The notes under the pieces were generated by a model. It saw only the letters and a program-made list of their open reading frames with translations, had not been told where the DNA came from and made no database searches. Shown one piece after another: positions 19,553 through 28,514 of a DNA stretch of 40,372 nt. Origin of the DNA: Thiobacillus sp. (lineage in GTDB: Bacteria > Pseudomonadota > Gammaproteobacteria > Burkholderiales > Thiobacillaceae); assembly GCA_030679915.1 (NCBI GenBank), contig JAUXRY010000025.1:1-40372 (forward strand). Direction: 5' to 3'. Both the position numbers and the translations under genes were made by a program. Numbering within the stretch: position 1 is the stretch's first letter; the number at the start of each line of letters is the position of its first letter.

Positions 19553-20488
19553 ATGGCCGGAGCCAGTCTGCTCGCGTTACTAGACGACATCGCCACCATC
19601 CTTGATGACGTGTCGGTGATGACCAAGATTGCCGCCAAGAAAACCTCTGGCGTCCTCGGTGATGATCTGGCGTTGAATGCCCAGCAGGTGAGTGGCGTCA
19701 AAGCCGAGCGGGAGTTGCCCGTGGTATGGGCGGTCGCCAAGGGCTCATTCAAAAACAAGCTGATTCTGGTGCCCACTGCACTGGCCATCAGCGCGCTGGC
19801 GCCCTGGGCGATTACGCCCCTATTAATGCTGGGCGGCGCATTTTTGTGTTTTGAAGGATTTGAAAAACTGGCACATCCCTATCTGCATCCGCCCCACGAG
19901 GACGAAGCCCGTCATGCTGAACGCACCCGCGCACTGGCTGATCCTGCGATAGATCTTGTCACACTGGAACGCGCCAAGATAAAAGGCGCGATCCGCACAG
20001 ACTTCATTCTTTCGGCTGAAATCATCGTCATTACCCTGGGGACCGTTGCTGCCGCATCATTTGGGGTCCAGGTTGCGGTGCTGGCCAGTATTGCCATTCT
20101 GATGACTGTAGGGGTTTACGGCTTGGTCGCCGGCATCGTCAAACTCGACGACGCCGGACTCTATTTGAGCCAACTGGCGGGCGATGGCATTGCCCGTGCG
20201 CAGCGCAGTTTGGGACGCGGCATTCTGTATGCGGCACCCTATTTGATGAAAACGCTTTCGGTGGTGGGAACTGCGGCCATGTTTCTGGTTGGCGGCGGCA
20301 TACTCGTCCACGGCATACCGGGCACACATGGCCTGGTTGAATTTCTCACACACGCTGTACAGAAAATGCCATTTCTGGGCAATGCGCTGTCCCTGATCAC
20401 GCCACTGATGATCGACGCGCTGGCAGGAATTGCGGCAGGCGGTCTGATCCTGGGCGTCATGACTGCAATCAGGCGCATGCGCCCGTAA
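19553..20488 (+). CDS. yedI: DUF808 (YedI-like) inner-membrane protein
   Basis: 311 residues from ATG 19553, 13 bases after nadA, so probably in the same transcript. It begins with MAGASLLALLDDIATILDDVSVMTKIAAKKTSGVLGDDLALNA, the characteristic DUF808 start, followed by five or more hydrophobic segments. E. coli YedI is the known relative; its role is undetermined (membrane protein). Its stop is only 3 bases from the stop of the convergent PhnD-like gene, leaving no room for a dedicated terminator. Confidence 0.92.
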   Translation: MAGASLLALLDDIATILDDVSVMTKIAAKKTSGVLGDDLALNAQQVSGVKAERELPVVWAVAKGSFKNKLILVPTALAISALAPWAITPLLMLGGAFLCFEGFEKLAHPYLHPPHEDEARHAERTRALADPAIDLVTLERAKIKGAIRTDFILSAEIIVITLGTVAAASFGVQVAVLASIAILMTVGVYGLVAGIVKLDDAGLYLSQLAGDGIARAQRSLGRGILYAAPYLMKTLSVVGTAAMFLVGGGILVHGIPGTHGLVEFLTHAVQKMPFLGNALSLITPLMIDALAGIAAGGLILGVMTAIRRMRP

Positions 20489-20491
20489 TCT

Positions 20492-21343
20492 TTATTTCTG
20501 GAACGGCTGGATCAGGGTGCGTACCGGGTCATAGGCTGCATCTTCGATCAGGGTAAAACCATCGTAAGCAATATCGAAGGCTTCCAGCGTGGCGGCGTTA
20601 TCCGGGGTGGTTTTCTTGAGCGCCAGCAGCGCGTCTCGCAGTTGATAACGCACGCTCATGGGCATGCCGGGATGCACGGCGATGAGGTATGACGGCAGCG
20701 GTGGCGTACTGCCAATGACCACAATGCCCTTGCTCTTGAAGCCTTCGGCGACCGAATCCTTCAGAATGCCGCCGTCAAAGTCTCCCGCCAGGACGGCCTT
20801 GGCAATATTGTCATAATGCTTGAGATAGGCAAAATTCGAGAAGTTATGAAGCCCCAGTCCCATTGAGGCCACCGCCGCCCGTTGCAGCAACGCTTTTTGA
20901 TCACCGAATGCGAAGCGCTTACCCTTGAGTTCGGCAGGCGTATTGATGCCCGAGCCCGCTTTCACGCCGATGACCAGAGCAAAATAGGGTCGGCCCTGCG
21001 TGGTAGGCGCGACCAGAGGAATGACGCCATATTTCTTGCGCGCTTCGATATAGGCCACCGGCGTCAAATAGGCAATCTGCGTCTGTCCCGTTCCCAGGTC
21101 TTCCACGGCTGACCCCAGACTCGGTGAAGGGCGAAAATGGATGTTGAGGTTCGTGCTAAGCGCCAGATAGTTGGTCAGTGCGCTCATGCGCTTGATCATT
21201 TCGACCGGTATATCCATGGCAACCGAGCCCATGGTGACGTCGATGCCAGGGGTCTTTTGCGCTGCACGTGCCCCTGCAGGCAGAAGCAAGGCTCCCGCAC
21301 AAATCACCGCCAACATAGTCTGAATTAAGGGTTTCGGTTTCAT
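20492..21343 (-). CDS. PhnD-like periplasmic substrate-binding protein
   Basis: 283 residues. Signal peptide at about 1-27 ending AARA. The body matches the phosphate/phosphite/phosphonate-binding type II family (NIHFRPSPSLGSAVEDLGTGQTQIAYLTPVAYIEARKKYG, and AFGDQKALLQRAAVASMGLG). No ABC permease or ATPase is adjacent, so it is unlikely to serve transport. Its ATG overlaps the stop of the upstream diguanylate cyclase gene (ATGA), indicating coupled translation, and it probably presents a ligand to that sensor. The ligand is unknown; phosphonate is only a family-level guess. Confidence 0.85.
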   Translation of the reverse strand: MKPKPLIQTMLAVICAGALLLPAGARAAQKTPGIDVTMGSVAMDIPVEMIKRMSALTNYLALSTNLNIHFRPSPSLGSAVEDLGTGQTQIAYLTPVAYIEARKKYGVIPLVAPTTQGRPYFALVIGVKAGSGINTPAELKGKRFAFGDQKALLQRAAVASMGLGLHNFSNFAYLKHYDNIAKAVLAGDFDGGILKDSVAEGFKSKGIVVIGSTPPLPSYLIAVHPGMPMSVRYQLRDALLALKKTTPDNAATLEAFDIAYDGFTLIEDAAYDPVRTLIQPFQK

Positions 21344-22626
21344 GATGTTTCTAACTCCTGAGGCAGGTTTGATTCGGAATACACTTTGTAACGGCCGCGC
21401 CCTTCTTTTTTAGCCTGATAGAGCGCCATATCGGCTGCGTGATAGAGCGCCTGTGGCGTTGTCATCGGCTTGATATGTTGCGCGACCCCCGCACTGATCC
21501 CGACTTTGAGCTGGAATCCATCGTAATCAAACACTTGCGTCCGTATGCTTTCCATCAATTTCTCGATGAAGATTTCGGCCTGATCGAGACTGGTGTGATA
21601 AAGCAGCACACCAAACTCATCACCGCCCAAGCGTGCCGGCAGGTCGGATTTGCGGACATGCAGGCGCAACAAGGTCCCAATGTCACGCAGGACCTCGTCA
21701 CCCGCGCCATGTCCATACGTGTCGTTGATCAGTTTGAAGCGATCGATATCAAACAGCACCAGCGTGATTTCCTCCGAAAACCGCTCGGACTGGTGAAACA
21801 TCCGCGACAGGGTTTCGTCAAACTTGCGGCGGTTGGGCAGTTCGGTCAGCCAGTCAGTGGTGGCCATGGTGTTCACCAACTCCAGCGCTCGCTCCAACTC
21901 CTGGGTACGCCCGCCCAACAGATTGTTTTTCTCGCGAAGTTCCTGGTTGGCAAAATCGATCTTGCCCTTCAGCGTATGGTGATAACTGGCGAGCGATTTA
22001 TTGAGGGCATTGAACACCGTCACCAGTCGCCCGACTTCGTCCCGACTTCGTACTTCCAGATCACGGGAAACAAATGCCCCTCCTTTTTCCACAGCTTCTT
22101 CCATTGCCATGGTCAGATTGCGGATGGGCGAAACAATCCCGCGTGCAGTAAAAAAGTAGACAATCAATCCCAGAATCGCGCCAAAAATCAGTTGTTCGAA
22201 GAAAACACGCCAATACAAGGCGTTCAGCGCGTTTTCCAGCGCATCGGTAGAGACATCAATCGCGACACTGCCGATGGCCTCGCCATTGAACATGACCGGT
22301 GACTCAAAGCGTTTAAAACTGGCGGCTTGATCCGAGGTGGTCTGAGCCATCACGCGCTCGTCCTGATTGCGGATCATGACGTGGATGATGTTGGCTTGCT
22401 GTGAGACGTTTTTAGCCAGTATTTCCAGATTGCCATAGTCATAGCCGGCGATCAGAGATGCCGCGCCCGACGCGGTCGCGTTGGCTACGCTCTGGCCCGC
22501 CTTGCCGATCAGCTCGCTCAGTGGGCCGCGCTCGTTTTTGACGCGCACCACCCCAATGCCCGCTGAAGTGATCAGCACGCCAGCCATGACATAGCCCATG
22601 AGCTTGACGCTCAAACCGAATTGCAA
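21340..22626 (-). CDS. Membrane-bound diguanylate cyclase with HAMP and GGDEF domains
   Basis: 428 residues from a TTG start at 22626, chosen because CAGGAG precedes it at good distance. TM1 at about 7-27, periplasmic region 28-140, TM2 near 141-160, HAMP 161-215, coiled linker 216-255 and GGDEF domain 256-420. The active site GGDEF is intact near 334-338, and RKSD (325-328), five residues before it, is the allosteric inhibition site for product feedback. It makes cyclic di-GMP from two GTP. The small periplasmic domain could dock the PhnD-like protein encoded in the overlapping downstream gene. A similar logic is known for NspS/MbaA in Vibrio; the parallel is inference. Confidence 0.93.
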   Translation of the reverse strand: MQFGLSVKLMGYVMAGVLITSAGIGVVRVKNERGPLSELIGKAGQSVANATASGAASLIAGYDYGNLEILAKNVSQQANIIHVMIRNQDERVMAQTTSDQAASFKRFESPVMFNGEAIGSVAIDVSTDALENALNALYWRVFFEQLIFGAILGLIVYFFTARGIVSPIRNLTMAMEEAVEKGGAFVSRDLEVRSRDEVGRLVTVFNALNKSLASYHHTLKGKIDFANQELREKNNLLGGRTQELERALELVNTMATTDWLTELPNRRKFDETLSRMFHQSERFSEEITLVLFDIDRFKLINDTYGHGAGDEVLRDIGTLLRLHVRKSDLPARLGGDEFGVLLYHTSLDQAEIFIEKLMESIRTQVFDYDGFQLKVGISAGVAQHIKPMTTPQALYHAADMALYQAKKEGRGRYKVYSESNLPQELETS

Positions 22627-22813
22627 GCCGATCTCCTGGAAACTGTAAACGTGGCAAATTTTTGCCCCCTAATGGGATATCGGCCCCGACCGGATAAACT
22701 GAAGTTGCAGCTTAGTTGCTCCGCAGCACGGGGCTGAAGGCAACGGTGGTTCGCCCGAGCGCCCGAAACCACGCTTCATCCCGTAAAATACATCTTTTGC
22801 TGTGCCATCTGCC
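22627..22813. other. Divergent spacer between the cyclase and the FAD/Fe-S oxidoreductase
   Basis: Carries a hairpin-capable stretch GTGGTT 22746-22751 with AACCAC 22767-22772, and TAAAAT at 22784-22789 as a weak -10 candidate for the plus-strand gene. No gene is supported. Confidence 0.4.
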
Positions 22814-25800
22814 ATGACTGCCCGCCTCCGGGAAATCCCCTACAACTACACCTCGTTTTCCGACCGGGAAATCGTCATCCGTCTGCTCGGTGCCGATTCA
22901 TGGGGTGTACTTAACACCCTGCGTGACGAACGAAAAACCGGACGTTCGGCGCGAATGTTGTTCGAAGTGCTGGGAGACATCTGGGTCGTACGGCGCAATC
23001 CCTACCTTGAAGACGATCTGCTCGATAATCCCAAGCGGCGAAAAATGCTGGTCGAAGCGCTACGGCATCGCCTGCACGAAATCGAGGTGCGACGTCAGGG
23101 TAACGAACTGGTGGGCCAACTTCTCGACGCGTCATCGCGCGCGGTGCACGAGTTCGAGACCTGGTTTACCGGCACAGCCAAGCTGCGCGCACGCATCCTG
23201 AGCCGTCTGGGCGGCGTCACCCGACGCGACAACATCAGTTTCGATGGTCTGGCACGGGTCTCGCATGTCACCGACGCCACCGACTGGCGGGTGGAATATC
23301 CGTTTGTCGTGCTGACCCCAGATACCGAAGCCGAGATGGCCGGGCTGGTGGCCGGGCTGATCGAACTGGATCTGACCATCATTCCGCGCGGCGGCGGCAC
23401 CGGCTATACCGGCGGCGCAGTACCCCTTACTGATCAGGCTGCGATCATCAATACCGAAAAACTCGAAGCCTTGAGTGCGGTGGAGATGCGCCGCTTACCG
23501 GGTTGCGAATTCGAAGTCGCCACCATTAATTGCGGCGCAGGTGTGGTGACCAAACGGGTGATGGACGCAGCCGACGCCGCCGGGCTGGTGTTCGCAGTCG
23601 ATCCGACTTCGGCCGACGCCTCGACCATTGGCGGCAATGTATCGATGAACGCAGGCGGCAAGAAAGCCGTGCTGTGGGGCACCGCACTGGACAATCTGGT
23701 GTCATGGCGCATGGTGACGCCTGACGCTGACTGGATCGAAGTCAGTCGGGTCAACCATAACCTCGGCAAGATCCACGATGTGCCGTCGGCCACCTTCGAG
23801 ATCCGGCGTTTTGCCGCTGACGGGAAAACCCCCAAAGGCTCGCCGGAGATCCTCACCATCCCCGGCACCCGCTTTCGCAAGACGGGGCTTGGCAAGGACG
23901 TCACCGATAAATTCCTGGCTGGACTGCCCGGCATCCAGAAAGAAGGCTGCGATGGATTAATCACATCGGCGCGTTTCATCCTGCACCGGCTGCCGGCGCA
24001 CACCCGCACGGTGTGCCTGGAATTCTTTGGCCATGCCTCCGAGGCCACGCCGGCGATTGTCGAAATCAAGGATTACTGCGACGCCCACCCCGACATTCTG
24101 CTCGCCGGACTGGAGCACCTCGACGCACGTTATGTAAAAGCAGTCGGTTATGCCACCAAAGCGCCGCGTACGACACGTCCCAACATGGTGTTATTGATCG
24201 ATGTAGTGTCAGATAATGAAGTCGCAGTAGGCGAAGTGGCTTCACACATCGTGCGCATCGCCAACGGGCGCGGTGGCGAGGGCTTTGTTGCGGTATCACC
24301 CGAGGCGCGCAAGAAATTCTGGCTCGATCGTGCCCGCACTGCAGCGATTGCCGCTCACACTAACGCCTTCAAAATAAACGAAGACGTGGTGATTCCCCTG
24401 CCGCGACTCGGCGATTACACCGACGGCATCGAACGCATCAACATCGAACTGTCGATTGCCAACAAGCTGGCCCTGCTCGATGCACTGACCGAATTTTTCA
24501 GCGCAGCACACCTGCCGCTGCTGGAAGACGACGACACGGTTGCCGATCCGGAACAGGTCGAAAGCAAGCGCCAGCGTGCACTGGCACTAATCGGGACGGC
24601 GAAGGCGTTGTGGCTTGGATACGCCAACACCCTCGACGCGCCACACGACAGCGGCTCGATCTTTACCGCGCTGCGTGACAAGCACATACGCGTGTCGTGG
24701 AAGCGTGAAATCCGGCGTGAACTGCACCAATTGTTCGTCGGTCGCGAATACACCAAGGTGCTCGCCGCCTGCGACCGCATCCATAAAGACGTGTTAAGAA
24801 GCCGCGTATTCGTGGCCCTGCACATGCATGCTGGCGACGGCAACGTGCACACAAATATTCCGGTCAACTCCGACAACTACGCCATGTTGCAGTCTGCCAA
24901 TGCTGCGGTGGCACGCATCATGAAACTCGCCACGGACCTGGGCGGGGTCATTTCGGGCGAGCATGGCATCGGCTTGACCAAGCTGGAATTTCTCGACCCC
25001 GCCGCCATCGCCACCTTTGCGGCCTACAAGCAAAAAGTCGACCCCGCGAGCCATTTCAACAAAGGCAAGCTGCTACCCGGCGCCGATCTGCGCAACGCCT
25101 ACACGCCCTCCTTCAGCTTGCTGGAATCCGAGTCGATCATTCTTGAAGCCTCCGACACAGGTGCCATCGCCGACTCGATCAAGGACTGCATGCGTTGCGG
25201 CAAGTGCAAACCGGTGTGCAACACACATATTCCGCGCGCCAACCTGCTGTACTCGCCACGCAACAAGATTCTCGCCACTTCGCTGTTGATTGAAGCTTTT
25301 CTGTACGAAGAGCAGACCCGGCGCGGTGTTTCACTGAAACACTTCGACGAATTCAGCGACGTTGCCGACCACTGCACAATCTGCCACAAGTGCAAGAACC
25401 CCTGCCCGGTCGATATCGATTTCGGCGATGTGTCGATCGCCATGCGCAACATGCTGCGCAAGCAGGGCAAGAAGAAGTTCAACCCCGGCACCTGGGCCTC
25501 GATGGCTTTTCTCAATGCGACCGATCCAACCACCATCAAGGCGCTACGCAAGCCGCTGATCGAATGGGGCTACGCCAGCCAGCGGCTGGGGCATGCGCTG
25601 TTCAAGCGCCTGGGGTTGATTCAGGCGCAAACCAAAAATCCACCCGCCTCGCTGGGCAAACCCAAAATGGTGGCGCAGGTCATTCACCTGGTCAACAAAC
25701 CCATGCCCGGCGGCTTACCGAAGAAAACCTCGCGCGCGCTGCTGGGTCTGGAAGACTCGTCCATCGTGCCGATCCTGCGCAATCCAGCCAAGCTGACCGA

Positions 25801-26587
25801 CGATTCCGACGCCGTGTTCTACTTCCCCGGCTGCGGCTCAGAACGCTTGTTCTCGCAAGTGGGGCTTGCTACCCAGGCCATGTTGTATGAGCTCGGCACG
25901 CAGACCGTATTGCCACCCGGCTACCTGTGCTGCGGCTACCCGCAGACGGCGGGCGGCCAGGCCGACAAGGGCGAAGCGATCACAGCGCAAAACCGCGTGC
26001 TGTTCCACCGCGTCGCCAACACGTTGAACTATCTCGACATCAAGACCGTGATCGTGTCGTGCGGCACCTGCATGGACCAGCTGCTGAAATACGAATTCGA
26101 GAAAATATTCCCCGGCTGTCGCCTGCTCGATATCCACGAGTATCTGATGGAAAAAGGCATCAAATTGGATGGCGTGAGTGGTGAGAAGTATCTCTATCAC
26201 GACCCCTGCCACACGCCGATGAAAACCCACGCGCCGATGAAAGTCGCCAAGGCGCTGCTGGGCGATGGCGTTGTTCTGTCCGACCGCTGCTGCGGCGAGT
26301 CCGGCACGCTGGCCGTCACCCGTCCGGACATCTCCACCCAAATTCGCTTCCGCAAGGAAGAGGAAATCCGCGCGGGTGTAAAAGCGCTGAATGCAGGGAA
26401 TCAACCCGTCAAACTGCTAACCAGCTGCCCGTCGTGCCTGCAAGGGCTGTCGCGCTTCAGCGACGATGCCGGCACCACACCGGATTACATCGTGATCGAA
26501 CTGGCAAAAAAACTGCTGGGTGAAGACTGGATGGAAAGCTACATCGATAAGGTCAGCAATGGCGGCGTGGAGCGGGTGCTGCTGTAA
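22814..26587 (+). CDS. Fused FAD-binding oxidase and Fe-S oxidoreductase (DUF3683, GlcD/GlcF-like)
   Basis: About 1257 residues from ATG 22814; a GTG at 22802 is possible. An N-terminal DUF3683-like region ([21 protein letters not shown]) precedes a PCMH-type FAD-binding domain ([35 protein letters not shown]) and an FAD-oxidase C-terminal domain ([22 protein letters not shown]). Then two 4Fe-4S motifs ([11 protein letters not shown] near 791, [11 protein letters not shown] near 854) and two CCG cysteine domains (PGCG...CCGYPQ, and HDPCH...CCGESG) follow. This is glycolate/D-lactate dehydrogenase GlcD joined to GlcF. It likely oxidises a 2-hydroxy acid and feeds electrons to the membrane chain. 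The substrate is not determined by the sequence. Confidence 0.93.
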   Translation: MTARLREIPYNYTSFSDREIVIRLLGADSWGVLNTLRDERKTGRSARMLFEVLGDIWVVRRNPYLEDDLLDNPKRRKMLVEALRHRLHEIEVRRQGNELVGQLLDASSRAVHEFETWFTGTAKLRARILSRLGGVTRRDNISFDGLARVSHVTDATDWRVEYPFVVLTPDTEAEMAGLVAGLIELDLTIIPRGGGTGYTGGAVPLTDQAAIINTEKLEALSAVEMRRLPGCEFEVATINCGAGVVTKRVMDAADAAGLVFAVDPTSADASTIGGNVSMNAGGKKAVLWGTALDNLVSWRMVTPDADWIEVSRVNHNLGKIHDVPSATFEIRRFAADGKTPKGSPEILTIPGTRFRKTGLGKDVTDKFLAGLPGIQKEGCDGLITSARFILHRLPAHTRTVCLEFFGHASEATPAIVEIKDYCDAHPDILLAGLEHLDARYVKAVGYATKAPRTTRPNMVLLIDVVSDNEVAVGEVASHIVRIANGRGGEGFVAVSPEARKKFWLDRARTAAIAAHTNAFKINEDVVIPLPRLGDYTDGIERINIELSIANKLALLDALTEFFSAAHLPLLEDDDTVADPEQVESKRQRALALIGTAKALWLGYANTLDAPHDSGSIFTALRDKHIRVSWKREIRRELHQLFVGREYTKVLAACDRIHKDVLRSRVFVALHMHAGDGNVHTNIPVNSDNYAMLQSANAAVARIMKLATDLGGVISGEHGIGLTKLEFLDPAAIATFAAYKQKVDPASHFNKGKLLPGADLRNAYTPSFSLLESESIILEASDTGAIADSIKDCMRCGKCKPVCNTHIPRANLLYSPRNKILATSLLIEAFLYEEQTRRGVSLKHFDEFSDVADHCTICHKCKNPCPVDIDFGDVSIAMRNMLRKQGKKKFNPGTWASMAFLNATDPTTIKALRKPLIEWGYASQRLGHALFKRLGLIQAQTKNPPASLGKPKMVAQVIHLVNKPMPGGLPKKTSRALLGLEDSSIVPILRNPAKLTDDSDAVFYFPGCGSERLFSQVGLATQAMLYELGTQTVLPPGYLCCGYPQTAGGQADKGEAITAQNRVLFHRVANTLNYLDIKTVIVSCGTCMDQLLKYEFEKIFPGCRLLDIHEYLMEKGIKLDGVSGEKYLYHDPCHTPMKTHAPMKVAKALLGDGVVLSDRCCGESGTLAVTRPDISTQIRFRKEEEIRAGVKALNAGNQPVKLLTSCPSCLQGLSRFSDDAGTTPDYIVIELAKKLLGEDWMESYIDKVSNGGVERVLL

Positions 26588-26802
26588 CAAACGCAGCCTC
26601 GGTGGCAACGAGCATAGGCTCAGACCATGAATTTGACGAGTGACCGGATATAGCTAACCGCCCGGAAATACGTTTTCACACTTTTTTAAGCGTAAAAATC
26701 CTGATTTGACATCCTAAGTCGACAACCGCCACGTTGTCGACTTTTTTTACACAAAAACAATGACTTTGTCCTCCATCTTAACAAATCAAGGACATACAGA
26801 AC
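26588..26802. other. Spacer after the oxidoreductase
   Basis: Holds the terminator at 26716-26748 and an AT-rich stretch between it and the sigma-54-type promoter. In that type of promoter an activator site would lie 80-150 bases upstream of the -24 element; no site is identified. Nothing coding is supported. Confidence 0.5.
26716..26748 (+). terminator. Strong Rho-independent terminator
   Basis: AAGTCGACAAC 26716-26726, loop CGCCAC, GTTGTCGACTT 26733-26743, then T residues to 26748. The stem is 11 bp and perfect. It lies about 130 bases after the FAD/Fe-S oxidoreductase stop and ends that transcript. Confidence 0.9.
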
Positions 26803-26818
26803 TGGTATATCAATTGCT
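26803..26818 (+). promoter_or_regulatory. Sigma-54 (RpoN) -24/-12 promoter for the PEP-CTERM gene
   Basis: TGGTATATCAATTGCT matches the GG-N10-GC rule (GG at 26804-26805, GC at 26816-26817). PEP-CTERM genes in floc- and biofilm-forming betaproteobacteria are known to be controlled by RpoN with the PrsK/PrsR two-component system. Transcription would begin near 26829, giving a leader of about 105 bases. Confidence 0.7.
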
Positions 26819-26890
26819 TTGAGTATGGGCCGCGCCACGTAGCCAAAGACATCATCCCCGTAGCGCGTGGGACCCATAATAATTACAAGC

Positions 26891-26914
26891 GAAGAACCTA
26901 AAGAAGAACCTAAA
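26891..26914 (+). repeat. Perfect 12-bp tandem duplication in the PEP-CTERM leader
   Basis: GAAGAACCTAAA occurs twice without a gap (26891-26902 and 26903-26914), 20 bases before the start codon. It could be a protein- or RNA-binding site in the leader, or a recent slippage duplication. Confidence 0.7.
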
Positions 26915-26933
26915 TAAACTGAATTGAGAAAAA

Positions 26934-28019
26934 ATGAAAACCATGCCTATCCGTTCAATCGCGCTCGCTGTATCCCTTCTTGGCTGCCCCCCTTCTGTTT
27001 GGGCGGCCACGTCCAACGTGGACGTATATGGAAACATCAATTTGCTTCCCACATACAGCACCTACTCTGCAGCGGCTGACTTCGGTACCAACTCATTTCT
27101 CCTCGGCGAGTCATACACGCCTCTGTTTAACGCCACCTCAGTATCGGGCGGCCTAGCTCAAATAGTAGGCTCGGATTACACCGCCTCAGCTTCCACCACA
27201 TTGAGCAGTAACCATGCCTATGTGAGTGCAAACACCATTCCTACTAATGTACTGAGCGCGAGCAGTTTTTCGGGCTGGTACGACCAGGTCGTGATTACCG
27301 GCGGCAGTGGTTCCGGCACGGCCTCGTTTACCGTGCAGCTAAACGGCGTGGCCAATGTTGGTGCGACGATCGGCTCAATTGCTTACGCTCTGGGCACAAG
27401 TAGCATTCACCCCAGCCAGCTCACCAGTGACTTAATCTATTTCAATGCGGTCACCACCTCGCCGTGGCCAATGGATGCAGTGAGCCCGATCACCAGCTAT
27501 TTGCTGGGTGCTTCACCCTATAACGACACCTCCATCGTTTTCGGCCCATCTGTTCTATCGCCCCCCTCTGACCTCGGAATCCCGACGCTAAGTGATCCCG
27601 CTACTTCCCTTGGCGATTTGGGTATGGGATTTCCTGTCTATGACCATGTACTGACGCCTGGAGCGGGACAGATCGTCAACATCACCCTGACGGGCACCCT
27701 CAACTTCACTTATGGCGAGGCGTTCTATCTGATCGGGGGGCTGAGCGCATCCGTACTCGGTGACGGGCTTGAATCGTTTTGCGCATTCGGCACCATTGGT
27801 TCCGATACATGCACCATTCCCAAGGACGGCACCGGTGCCACCACACTCGACTTCTCCAACAGCGCCAATCTGGTCAGCATCGTGTTGCCCCAAGATGCCA
27901 CGGCAAGCTTTGCTTCGGGTGAACTCTACAACGTGACCGCCGTGCCCGAGCCTTCCGAGTGGCTGATGCTGCTGGCTGGCCTTGGGTTGGTGGGCTGGCG
28001 CGCACGTCGTCGCAGCTAA
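26934..28019 (+). CDS. PEP-CTERM sorting-domain exported protein
   Basis: 361 residues. Signal peptide at 1-25 (ending SVWA). The body is low in charge and rich in Ser, Thr, Gly and Ala with predicted beta structure; no catalytic motif is recognised. The C-terminus VPEPSEWLMLLAGLGLVGWRARRRS is a textbook PEP-CTERM anchor: the PEP motif, one hydrophobic helix, then a basic tail, recognised by exosortase (EpsH), whose gene is not in this window. Such proteins are surface or extracellular and often accompany exopolysaccharide. Own sigma-54-type promoter and own terminator; no operon partner. Confidence 0.9.
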   Translation: MKTMPIRSIALAVSLLGCPPSVWAATSNVDVYGNINLLPTYSTYSAAADFGTNSFLLGESYTPLFNATSVSGGLAQIVGSDYTASASTTLSSNHAYVSANTIPTNVLSASSFSGWYDQVVITGGSGSGTASFTVQLNGVANVGATIGSIAYALGTSSIHPSQLTSDLIYFNAVTTSPWPMDAVSPITSYLLGASPYNDTSIVFGPSVLSPPSDLGIPTLSDPATSLGDLGMGFPVYDHVLTPGAGQIVNITLTGTLNFTYGEAFYLIGGLSASVLGDGLESFCAFGTIGSDTCTIPKDGTGATTLDFSNSANLVSIVLPQDATASFASGELYNVTAVPEPSEWLMLLAGLGLVGWRARRRS

Positions 28020-28040
28020 ACCGCAGCTTGCCACCCGGCA

Positions 28041-28074
28041 CAACGCCCCGCATGATGCGGGGCGTTGTCTTTTA
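28041..28074 (+). terminator. Rho-independent terminator after the PEP-CTERM gene
   Basis: CAACGCCCCGCAT 28041-28053 and its perfect complement 28055-28067 form a 13-bp stem, with a minimal loop, followed by TCTTTTA. It sits 21 bases after the stop codon and just before the HIT gene. Confidence 0.85.
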
Positions 28075-28085
28075 TGGAGTGGAAC

Positions 28086-28514
28086 ATGGGTGATTGCGCT
28101 TTATGTAATGTGCAAGGTGAGACGGTATTGTGGCAGGACACATTCTGCCGCGTCATTCTGGCTAGCGAGGCGGATTTCCCGGGTTTTCTACGCGTCATCG
28201 TGAATGCTCACATCAAGGAAATGACCGACCTTCTAGTCAGCGATCAGGAAAAGCTGATGCGCGTAGTGTTCGCTGCCGAGGCGGCATTACGCAAGGTCAT
28301 GAAGCCCGACAAGATCAACCTCGCTTCACTTGGAAACGTGGTGCCGCATTTACATTGGCATGTCATTCCACGCTACGAGGATGATCCGCATTTCCCGAAT
28401 CCGGTGTGGGGCGCGCGGCTACGCGATACCCCCCATGGCACCTCTGCGAATTTACTGGAGCGACTGGCTGCTACGCTGAGCCAACAGCTTGCCCGCGTTC
28501 CGGAAAAGGAATGA
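28086..28514 (+). CDS. HIT-family hydrolase
   Basis: About 142 residues from ATG 28086 (GGAG 8 bases upstream). The HIT motif HLHWHVIPR (H-x-H-x-H-x-x) is near residue 88-96, with catalytic His in the middle. The CALC near the start (GDCALCNV) resembles zinc-binding cysteines of HIT proteins. Members hydrolyse nucleoside-phosphate bonds (Ap4A or AMP-amino compounds). It lies just after the PEP-CTERM terminator, so it needs its own promoter. Its 3' end overlaps the convergent phoR 3' end by 44 bases. Confidence 0.9.
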   Translation: MGDCALCNVQGETVLWQDTFCRVILASEADFPGFLRVIVNAHIKEMTDLLVSDQEKLMRVVFAAEAALRKVMKPDKINLASLGNVVPHLHWHVIPRYEDDPHFPNPVWGARLRDTPHGTSANLLERLAATLSQQLARVPEKE

